From the NCBI GenBank assembly GCA_028571685.1, contig CM053143.1, forward strand, positions 4,579,501 to 4,643,500: a stretch of DNA of 64,000 nucleotides, in the 5' to 3' direction. The notes beneath the pieces were generated by a model that had not been told where the DNA came from, ran no database searches, and saw only the letters and a program-made list of their open reading frames with translations. Made by a program: the position numbers and the translations under genes. Positions 55,964 through 64,000 of this stretch are shown in pieces. This stretch comes from Heterohyrax brucei (lineage: Eukaryota > Chordata > Mammalia > Hyracoidea > Procaviidae). Each line of letters starts with the position of its first letter. The first letter of the stretch is position 1.

Positions 55964-57003
55964 TGGCAGCAGTAAACACATACCTATCAATGATTACATT
56001 GAATGTGAATGGATTGAGTGCTCCAGTAAAGAGACACAGAGTGACATCTTGGATCAAAAAACATGACCCATCCATATGTTGTCTACAAGAAACTCAGTTG
56101 AGACTTAAAGATAGGAACAAACTGAAAATTAAAGGATGGAAGAATATATATCAAGCTAACAATGAACAAAGAACAGCAGGTGTGGCAATTCTAATCTCAG
56201 ACAAAATCAATTTTAATGTAAAATCCACGATCATGAACAAAGATGGACACTATTTACTGCTGTAAGGTTCAGTACACAAGCAAGACTTAACTATACTAAA
56301 TATTTATGCACCTAATATCAGAGCACCTAAATATGTCAAAGAAACACTGACTGCACTCAAAAATGTGTTAGATCACTCCAAAATAATAGTAGGAGACTTC
56401 AGCACTCCACTCTCAATACTGGATAGATAATCTAGAAAAAAGCTCAGTAAAGATACAGAAGAACTCGTTGCCACAATTAACAACTAAATCTCATCGATAT
56501 ATACAGAACTTTTTACCCATCAGCGGACAATGACATCTTCTTCTCCAGTGCACATGGAACATTCTCCAGAATTGACCATGTGTTAGGACATAATGCATTT
56601 CTCAACAAAATCCATACCACTGCATTACTGCAAAGCATTTTCTCACATCATACAGCTATAAAAGTCAAAATCAATAGCAGAAAAAACATAGATAGAAAAT
56701 GGAACTCCTGGAAACTGAACAACATCTTGCTCAAAAATCCATTGGTTAAAGAAGAAATCAAAGATGAAATAAAGAAATTCATGAATTCCAATGAGAATGA
56801 AAACACTTCCTACCAGAACCTATGGGATACAGCCAAAGCAGTGCTCAGAGGTCTGTTTATCTCCATAAATGCACACATCTGGAAGAAAGAAAGAAACCAA
56901 ATCAAAGAACTAACCCTATAGCTTGAACGAGTAGAGAGAGAACAACAGAGGAACCCCTCAGACACCAGAAGAAAACAGATCATAAAGATTAGAGCAGAAC
57001 TAG
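55964..57003 (+). pseudogene. L1 ORF2, endonuclease part, copy C
   Basis: ATG at 55,964 (MAAVNTYLSMITLNVNGLSA). Endonuclease to 56,263: MITLNVNGLSAPVKRHRVTS, ICCLQETQLRLKDRN, IYQANNEQRTAGVAILISDK. TAA at 56,263-56,265 replaces the CTG-like codon of other copies. Further frames read on (GSVHKQDLTILNIYAPNIRA, a stop after TPLSILDR, and 56,580-56,921 with the DHTAIKVKI-like HHTAIKVKI). The RT is missing because the L1 stops at about 57,003. Nicking endonuclease domain only. Confidence 0.88.
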
Positions 57004-57618
57004 TTGAAAGTTATCTAGCCTCTGAAGAGTCGGTTCAGAACATCCTTTCAGTGGTCACTACTGTGCTACTAAAGTGTAATCAATATATAAATGTCAGTAA
57101 TCAGAGATTTATAGTCACCTTGCTTTTTCAGTGCATAATGAAAGTTTTGTCCCATCCAGTGCCAGATGTAATTAAAAAATAATTTTGTATACAAAAAAAA
57201 ACCTATTAAGTACATAATTCGTTCTCTTAGGACAGAAATTATGAAACTTCATCTTATATGAAGTAAGATCTTGTCATTTATGGGATAGAAGATTATAATT
57301 AAAGAGTTCCTTGGCTTTTCTTAGTGGAATTGCAAAATAAATGAAAGCTGCTTGTCATTTTCTCACACATAATTATAAAAGTTAATATTTGAAAATGAAG
57401 TTTGTAAGAGCTGCATCTTAAATTATATTGGCAACTCAAACGTTTCCCCAACATTGTTAAAATTATCTAGATTGAGTTGTTAAGTTATCGACTACTGTCA
57501 TCACAATTCCTCACTTTCTCATGCATTTCCAATGTTTTGAAATTCCTAAGAATATCTAAGTAATAGAAAAAAAGGTATCACTTAAAATTTACATGTTCAA
57601 AAAGGTCTATCTTTCTTC
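57004..57618. other. AT-rich stretch, no gene recognised
   Basis: Follows the abrupt L1 end. Nothing recognisable. Confidence 0.45.
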
Positions 57619-57770
57619 TAGAGCCCTAGTGGCTCAGTGGTTAAGAACTTGACTGCTAACCAAAAGGTCAGCAGTTAGAATCTACCAGACACTTGTTAGA
57701 AACCCTGTGGGGAAACTATACTCAGTCCTGGAGACCCTGTGAGTCAGAATCTACTCAAGGGCAATGAAGT
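57619..57770 (+). repeat. AfroSINE-type SINE
   Basis: TAGAGCCCTAGTGGCTCAGTGG, CTGCTAACCAAAAGGTCAGC, CCCTGTGGGGAAACTATACTC, GACCCTGTGAGTCAGAATC. Nearly full-length. Confidence 0.92.
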
Positions 57771-58058
57771 ATATGGGCCATGTTATTTGGATTTTTGAAA
57801 ATGCCTACTTCTATACCCTTTGAATTTTAAAAATTAATACATATCAATTTTAGCAAGTAGTCAAAGGCTGATGTTTCTGATAATCAGTTTATTTTATCAT
57901 ATTATTTATTTTTAATGGCCTGTAGACATGTATACTTCCACTGGAAATAAGGTAGTATTTTTATTTTATTATTATGTAAAGTATTTTTATTTTATCCTTA
58001 TGTAAAGTTCAAATCAACCTACAAATGCAAATGTAACTGACTGATGTCCATGACTATA

Positions 58059-58112
58059 ACCAAAACACAAACTTGCTGCCGTGCAGTCAATTCCAACTCA
58101 TAGCACCCCAAT
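58059..58112 (-). repeat. AfroSINE tail fragment
   Basis: AACCAAAACACAAACTTGCTGCCG then AGTCAATTCCAACTCATAG. Confidence 0.75.
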
Positions 58113-58988
58113 ACATATTGTGCAAATAATAACAGAATAATTATCCTAAATAATAAGGAGAAATTGTGTATACAGTGAATACCCTTTACGTTATCTATGT
58201 GAGAAATCACTCCGTTGCCATATGTCATTTGCTAAAACCTTGAACTGTCTGTTCTCACATTCTTTTGGGAGGGTTTCAGAAGACCGATCTGTGAATAAAG
58301 AAAAATTGCTGCTGAAAATGAATTAGCACCATCTCTAAAAGTCCAATCTCACATATGTGCCAAATGAAAGATGCGATGATCCTCATAAACAGTTTGCATG
58401 AGCTAATAAGAGTGAAGATTCATTTCCATAATCACTCCATGTTTGCATCTGTTTCATACCACTCATGGTGCACCACAGTATAGACTGTGTATGGTAAAAG
58501 TCATCTGTAAATCAGTGACATTGCAGTTCTCATCACTTGTCTAATAAAAATGACCGTGCAGACTTTATGTCTGGCCCAGAGCCTAAGTAACAACCATTAA
58601 ATTGGCTTAACAACTACATAGCTTCTGAAGCATACCATCTGCTAGTCATCTTGTTGCTACTTCCTCCTTCATGTAACTGCTTTAATACTAATTTGCCATT
58701 ACGTATGCATTTCCAGATGTTTCACCTAGGAAAAAGTGAAAAAGCCAATGCTACCTCTATTTTCTACTTCTGTCAGCCAATTCCTCTATGCAAAAGGAGT
58801 ATGACAGTAGAAAATACAGTAGACTACACGATATAGAACAAAGCAAGTAATACAAATATAAAGAGATATTATATGTCTTCTTCGACTCTTCAGGCCTGGC
58901 TAGTATAGACCTCAACCTGGAAACCCAGTGATTATATCCTTCAAACACAGCCACACATTCAAAGCATGATGGTGAATGAGACTATACA
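58113..58988. other. unassigned, apparently single-copy sequence
   Basis: No TE motif recognised and no convincing ORF. The absence of repeats over 0.87 kb is unusual for this window. No coding signal or splice-flanked exon was found. Confidence 0.4.
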
Positions 58989-59143
58989 AAACAAAAAACA
59001 AACCCTCTGCTGTTGAGTTGGGTCTGACTCATGGCAACCCTAGAGGTCAGGGTAGAACTGCCCAGTAAGGTTTCCAAGGAGCACCTGGCGAATTTAAACT
59101 GCAGGCTTTTTGGTTAGCAGAAGTAGTATGCCACCAGGATAAG
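58989..59143 (-). repeat. AfroSINE-type SINE
   Basis: Antisense: AACCCTCTGCTGTTGAGTTGG, GCAACCCTAGAGGTCAGGG, GTTTCCAAGGAGCACCTGG, TATGCCACCAGG. Complete. Confidence 0.93.
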
Positions 59144-59189
59144 ACCATAAAGAAAGCAAAATAGTCTAGGTCAAAATGAGAAAAATGCC

Positions 59190-59209
59190 AAAAAAAAAAA
59201 AAAAAAAAA
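59190..59209. repeat. (A)20 tract
   Basis: A homopolymer run 50 bp after a SINE. Its reverse complement is the only reason for a Phe-run in a minus-strand frame. Confidence 0.95.
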
Positions 59210-59214
59210 GATGC

Positions 59215-60026
59215 CTTCTGTATCTATTTTTTAAAAAAGACCCCCACTGCCAGCTTTTGATGTTATAGTCAGCATGTGAAACTAAGGATGAGAGAGAAGA
59301 AGGCAGCCCAGAAAAAGTGAAAAAAAGCTTGGGGTGGGGCAGGGTGGGAGGGAAATAGTTACAGAAAATAACAATGATCAATAATAATTAATAATGGGAG
59401 ATAACTCTTTTGGACCTTCAACTTCTTAGCACTCACTAAACATTAGATTTATTGAGTAGCCTATTACAAGCTCTTTTCTAAGGATGTAGCTACTATACTT
59501 TGTTACTAGGAGACCACACCCAACTTTTATGACTTCAGTATTTTTTCTGTACTCATAACTTTCATGTTTGTAAACTCAATCCTTTTCTTCCACTCAAATT
59601 TTAGCCATTATTTCCAATTATCTTTTAGGCTCTTTTATTCAGAAATCATCCTACTATTGCAAATTCAACCAAAGCTTCTCTTCTCTTCCAAAGAACCAAG
59701 GTAGTCTTCTCGAGTCGGGAAGATGCACTTTCTCTTTGGAATCTCTTCTCATCTATCCTCTCAGTTTTATTTCTACTGCACCTGGTATAGTACTCTGCTC
59801 TTGTGTGCCTGAATTGATGTATTATCTATCTTGATGGTCTTTCAAACTTTAAATTCTCTCTTCTTTTGTTACGCTGTCTACTGCCGCACTAAATTAACTC
59901 TGTGAGGGCGCTGGGCTGGGCTGGGCTGGGCTGGGCTGGGCATGGCTTCAAGCTTTTCAACCTTTAGGGCAGAATCTATTTCTGACCTTTTAAATGTACT
60001 ACTTCTTTGACTTCATGGAAGTTTTT
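59215..60026. other. unassigned sequence with a (CTGGG)n array
   Basis: Contains a six-copy CTGGG array at 59,911-59,940. The rest has no recognised repeat. Confidence 0.5.
59911..59940 (+). repeat. (CTGGG)6 array
   Basis: Six perfect tandem copies. The run contains six GGG tracts separated by two bases, so it fits a G-quadruplex motif. Confidence 0.95.
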
Positions 60027-60150
60027 GCTAATGTTTATTGAGGTCCAGTTAGGGCTATAAAGGCAAATGGTTTACAGATCTAGCTCTAATTAAATAGTAT
60101 GGAAAATAAAGTTTACAGAGATTAAATTACTTGCCCATGGCAATGACTAA
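60027..60150 (+). repeat. MIR
   Basis: TTTTGCTAATGTTTATTGAGG, GTATGGAAAATAAAGTTTACAG, ATTACTTGCCCATGG resemble the MIR core and 3' end. Confidence 0.6.
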
Positions 60151-60219
60151 TAAGAATAGAATAACCAAGGAATAAAATAAAAAGAAAACCCAAATTCTTA
60201 TGACATATGCTGACACTTT

Positions 60220-60374
60220 TGAACAGAGCAGAACCTACCCTATCAGGTTTCCAAAGCTGTGAATCTTTACAGAAGCAGACTCCACATCTTTCTTTCATAG
60301 GGTAGATGGTGAGCTCAAACCACCCACCTTATAGTAAACAGTCAGGCATCTTAGTACTGTGCCCCAAAGCTCCT
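60220..60374 (-). repeat. AfroSINE, longer variant
   Basis: Antisense: GAGCAGAACCTACCCTATCAGG, TGTGAATCTTTACAGAAGC, CATCTTTCTTTCATAGGGTAG, GTACTGTGCCCCAAAGC. Confidence 0.8.
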
Positions 60375-60519
60375 CAAAAGTAGAAAAGGAATTTAAAACT
60401 CCCATCAGTGTATCTCCAAAGCTGGTGCTCTCAATCGCTCTGCTGCATAGAACCTATACTGTTTAGCTTCACTTCCACCTAGTTCCAACACTTTTTCTTT
60501 CCATTTAGGACCCCCACCA

Positions 60520-60690
60520 TTGGAGCTGGTGACACAATGGTTGAGGCACTGGCTGTTAACAAAAAGGTTGGCTGTTCAAATTCACTAGTGGCTTCACAGG
60601 AGAAAAGACCTAATTAAAAATTACTGTCTACTCGGTCTTACAAAGTCACTATGAGTTGGATCAGACTCCATAGGAAACAATAGCAACCCC
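60520..60690 (+). repeat. AfroSINE-type SINE
   Basis: TGGAGCTGGTGACACAATGG head, AACAAAAAGGTTGGCTGTTC core, AAAGTCACTATGAGTTGGATC tail. Confidence 0.85.
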
Positions 60691-61338
60691 ATTTCCAGCT
60701 TTCTTACCTATTTTTAGCCTCATTTCTCTCCTGCCTCTCTCTCTTTGCATGTATGCAACTCCTTTTATCATCTTCCTGACAAAGAACACGTTTCATTTGC
60801 TGCTGATTTTCTATCTAAATTATTTCAAGAGGTGGTTCAAGTTGTTTTCAACGTCTCTTTTTTCATGAAGATTTTCATAAATATTTTTCAGTATTAACTG
60901 ACTTGTGTTTTCAAGTCTTACAGAACCTATAGTTTACCCTTGAGATTATTATATATTTTGCTTTATATCATGCACTATTTTTTCTTGAACTTTTATCTCC
61001 ACAACCCATGTAGAGCTTCTTTAAGAATTTACTATACAATGGAAGTTGTCATTATAATTTCTATTGTTATACTTTCATATGCTCTGCTAGTTATCAGTGC
61101 ACTGGGTGTACAAAGGGCATAATCAGCTATTAATGGCAGTGTTGGAACTTCTGAGTTTCCAAATCAGTTGACTGAAACTTCAACTCATAACCAGCCATAA
61201 GCATGGTCAAGGAAAAATTTTGTCCTCTGTGATCTGGAGGATGGAACACTCATAATATTCTAAGCACACACAAAAAAGACAAGTGCGTCCTATCTGTCTG
61301 TTTGTGCATCCATCCATTCATCCATCCACATTCAGTCG
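60691..61338. other. unassigned sequence
   Basis: Includes a short ATCC-unit tract (about 61,308-61,330). No gene recognised. Confidence 0.4.
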
Positions 61339-61480
61339 GAGTGGCAATAGCCTTCTAGCTTAAATGCTGACAGTTTGAACCTACCCAGCAGATGAACTCC
61401 TATAAAGACTACAGCCAAAAAAACCCAAAGGAGTGGTTACACTGTGTAACACATAGGACCACCATGACTTCACAGCAGCC
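61339..61480 (+). repeat. AfroSINE-like SINE, longer variant
   Basis: GAGTGGCAATAGCCTTCTAG, GACAGTTTGAACCTACCCAGC, AGACTACAGCCAAAAAAACC, GACCACCATGACTTCAC. Diverged. Confidence 0.7.
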
Positions 61481-61850
61481 AAAAATGCATAACATACAGA
61501 TATTATATATATACATAATTACAATAGATATTTATTGTTATAAATAATAATGAACTGATTCATATGTGCATTCAGTGGAAGATTATTTACTGTTAATGTT
61601 CAGTGGAAAAACACATTTTATATTTGCAGGAAAGTTATAAAGAAATAAGAATAAATAGTAAAATTATACTTAGCCCAAGCTTCTCCTATAAACAGAATCA
61701 CAAAGTTAATTATACTTCATTCAGATTAAGACAAACTTTGAAACTGTCAGAAATGCAGTGGTAACGAGCCTTCACCAAATAACACTGGTGACTACTCATT
61801 AAAAATGTAAAAAGACGGATCTCCTTCTGAGTGAGAAACCCTCTTATCCT
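61481..61850. other. AT-rich stretch, no gene recognised
   Basis: No repeat or gene recognised. Ends where the RTE RT remnant begins. Confidence 0.4.
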
Positions 61851-62285
61851 TTGCTACCAGATTTATACATTTTTAAACACCTGAATTTGTATTTTCTGGA
61901 AATCATTCAAAAGCAGTTGCAGCAGTACATTGACAGGGAACCACCAGAAATTAAAACTGGACTCAGAAAAGGACCTGGAATGAGAGATATCATTAGTGAT
62001 GTCAGATGGATCTGGCTGAAAGTAGAGAATTCCAGAAAGATTTTTACCTGTGTTTTATTGTCTAAACAAAGACACTTGACCTGTGGGTCACAACAAATTA
62101 AAGATAACATTGTACAGAATGGGAATTCCACAACACTTAATGGTGCTCAGGAAGAACCTGTATAGATCAAAAGGCAACTGTTTAGAATGAATAAGGAGAT
62201 ACTGAATGGTAAGTCAAGAAAGATATGAGTCAGGGTTAGACCCTTTCACTACAGTTATTCAACAGCATGCTGAGCACCTAATCCA
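61851..62285 (+). pseudogene. RTE LINE reverse-transcriptase fragment
   Basis: The plus strand encodes LEIIQKQLQQYIDREPPEIK, TGLRKGPGMRDIISDVRWIW and KVENSRKIFTCVLLSKQRHL, matching the RT region of RTE LINEs (QQY(I/V)(D/N)RE, (A/T)GFRKGRGTRD, AFDCVDH). The RT motif with Asp that follows in the family is lost (VLLSKQRHL in place of 'VFIDYAKAF'). Nucleotide similarity continues to about 62,285 (GGAACCTGT-like, CTGAGCA). The frame then breaks. Dead copy, with no 5' or 3' parts. Confidence 0.85.
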
Positions 62286-62598
62286 AGAAAGTGATTGCCC
62301 TGATCATATAAAATCTGCCAAATACTTCCAATATCAGATCTGAGTTTGATCCAAGCTGTATCCCGACAATGAGTTAGCTGAGTGTGAATTAGATGAAATA
62401 AAAATGAAGGTGATGAAACTCCACACAAGTGCTTGTCCTGTTCTAAATAATTTTGAGGTCAGTGGAAAACTAAGTCCCTTATTCTTTTGAGCTTCACTTG
62501 TCAATTTACCCCCACTTTTAACTTTATATGAGTTGTTTGTCAATGCAAACAGTAAGCAGACTTGCTCCTAATGAAAAGTCTGAAGATTTAAGTCCATA
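62286..62598. other. unassigned sequence
   Basis: Follows the RTE fragment. No clear repeat. Confidence 0.4.
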
Positions 62599-62718
62599 AG
62601 AGGGGACTTGGAAAAAAGTCCTGGTGATCTAATTCCAGAAAAATTGGTCATTAAAAACCCTATGGAGCGCAATTGTACACATATGTGGTCACCATGAGTT
62701 AGAATCAACTAAACATCA
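62599..62718 (+). repeat. AfroSINE-like 3' portion
   Basis: AAAAACCCTATGGAGCGCAATTG then GGTCACCATGAGTTAGAATCAAC. The head and core are missing or diverged. Confidence 0.65.
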
Positions 62719-64000
62719 TTTTTTTTTTTTAGAAATAACTCTACAAATTTGCCAGTGGGATTCACCATTTCTATAACCAGACTTAGTAGTGAAATGTTGC
62801 ATTCAGATGTGTCCCCTTTATGTGTTATTAATACACTATTTGCTGATGTCACATTCTCCAGTCTGGATGAAACACCCAGCATTTTAATTAATGATGATGG
62901 TCAGAGACAAAGATACCTACATACAAAGTCTACAATAATATATTGGAAGATAGAATTAAAAAATATGGCTACAAATAAAATTTACTGTGAATAAATTTCT
63001 GTTTTTGTTTATTTTTCTATGTATTTCACAGTTGTTCTCGATATAATAAATTCACATGAGCTTATAAGAAGCTTACTTCGATAGAAACTGAAATTTAAAA
63101 GTTAAAAAAGATGGTACTGAAAGAATCTTGATTGCAAGTGATTAAAAACATCACAAGTAATACTTTGTGACTTCTGCTATGAAGAACTAAACTGAAAATA
63201 CTTGGTCTAGACCAAATCTGTAGTATTTTAAATTGTAAACTACAATGAATAATGCTGTGCTATGACCTAAAAAAGAGAGACACAGATACTAGTTGCTGAG
63301 AATTCATCAAATAAGACAATTATGAAGTAACTGCAAAGTTATTTCATTAACATTTTTGAACTGAGGTGTGATGTCATAAAGCTGAAACATAAAATACAAT
63401 CATCCTTAGTGCTACCAAGAAAACTGTTATTTACTAACAGGAGAAAAACCTATAAAATTACACCAAGTTCCATGTTAACATTTAAAATTCTATTTCTAAA
63501 AGAGCCTTAGTGAATATCTGAAGGCATTATCCTCTTCCAATGAATGTACAGTGTATCTTCTCTACCAGACGTGGTTTCATGTGTGGTGTTGTAAAAGCTT
63601 CTGGTTATTCTCTTGCCTAGAAACTTCATGCAGAGTTCCTGGGAATATGTAAGAATTGGACTCCATGATGTGGCTTGGGATTTCCAGATCGTTTATGCAG
63701 TTTCTTGGTCGTTCTTTGAGTTTGACACTAAGACCTTTGGTGAGGACCACCACTCGCTGATCTCACTTTCCAGTATTTGTGAACCCTAAAAGTGTGCTTT
63801 GCTTCAGTAATTTGAGAAGAAACGCAAGGGCTATTCTTTAACTAACTCCTTAACTACTCAATGGCACTGGACTGGCTGGCTGGCATAAAGGGTATCACTG
63901 ACATCGAAAGATACACAGAAGATTCTGATAAGAAGAATTACAGGTTATTATATCATCTGTGCAAGATGGGCCATCTCAGTGAACCAATGACTGTAGAGTG
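62719..64000. other. unassigned sequence
   Basis: A frame at 62,749-62,994 has no recognisable domain. A SINE-tail-like stretch (CAATGGCACTGGACTGGC) lies at 63,860-63,880. 63,540-63,800 is less AT-rich but shows no clear homology or splice structure. Confidence 0.4.

Larger units (their letters stand above)
53676..57003 (+). mobile_element. L1 LINE (copy C), 5' end intact, 3' half missing
   Basis: Sense L1: 5'UTR from GGAGGGAATCAAGATGGTGG (like the L1-B start), ORF1 (54,653-55,610), inter-ORF spacer, ORF2 start at 55,964. It stops abruptly at about 57,003, in the middle of ORF2, with no A-tail. The 5'UTR contains two tandem, about 181-bp modules at 54,060-54,420. Confidence 0.9.

Noticed and set aside
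1-64000. CRISPR array, bacterial operon or phage module
   Set aside because: No regularly spaced direct repeats with unique spacers, no ribosome-binding-site-led gene strings. The window is vertebrate repeat-rich DNA.

Overview
The window looks like ordinary intergenic DNA from a placental mammal of the clade Afrotheria (elephant, hyrax, sea-cow and relatives). I place it there because it holds more than twenty copies of an AfroSINE-type tRNA-derived SINE on both strands. These recur with the same head (GGAAACCCTGGTGG...), the same core and the same tail (GGGTCGCTATGAGTCGGAATC...). It also holds several RTE-class LINE copies of the type I remember from elephant, whose 3' end matches that SINE tail. 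The species cannot be fixed from the sequence. Most copies are visibly decayed, so most insertions are old. I found no host exon, tRNA or rRNA gene or CRISPR array, and no intact open reading frame that looks like a host gene. Everything with coding character is a broken transposable-element gene.

Layout. 1-1078: an L1 3' fragment with a head-to-head inversion. 1.1-8.4 kb: AT-rich DNA with RTE, SINE and mariner-derived fragments and an LTR. 8.4-10.1 kb: two different Tc1/mariner-superfamily transposase relics side by side. 10.9-14.8 kb: an antisense RTE LINE interrupted by a truncated L1 with target-site duplications. 17.6-23.6 kb: a nearly full-length antisense L1. 24.1-27.2 kb: an antisense RTE whose 5' part is inverted, followed by AT-rich alternating inverted repeats, a SINE and a (GT)n array. 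29.8-35.6 kb: a pile-up of SINE, RTE, L1 with a SINE inside it, and an ERV 5' LTR with a tRNA-Glu-like primer-binding site. 35.6-41.4 kb: a sense L1 ending at an A-rich tract. 41.4-43.7 kb: mariner-arm, L1, RTE and mariner foldback fragments. 43.7-47.3 kb: two SINEs, each split by an LTR element (a short two-LTR MaLR/ERVL-like provirus, and a 963-bp solo LTR). 49.9-51.7 kb: an RTE tail, another LTR and a SINE. 53.7-57.0 kb: a third L1 with no 3' half. 57-64 kb: SINEs, a MIR, an RTE reverse-transcriptase remnant and unassigned sequence.

The elements form a nested record of retrotransposition: L1 supplies the RT/endonuclease machinery of one retrotransposon lineage, and RTE probably mobilised the AfroSINEs because they share a 3' tail. 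The most unusual items are two opposite-strand copies of a palindromic (foldback) mariner derivative, a Tc3-like transposase relic, two LINE insertions with 5' inversions typical of twin priming, and a cluster of alternating inverted repeats at 27.0-27.2 kb. I did not find a new multi-gene system.
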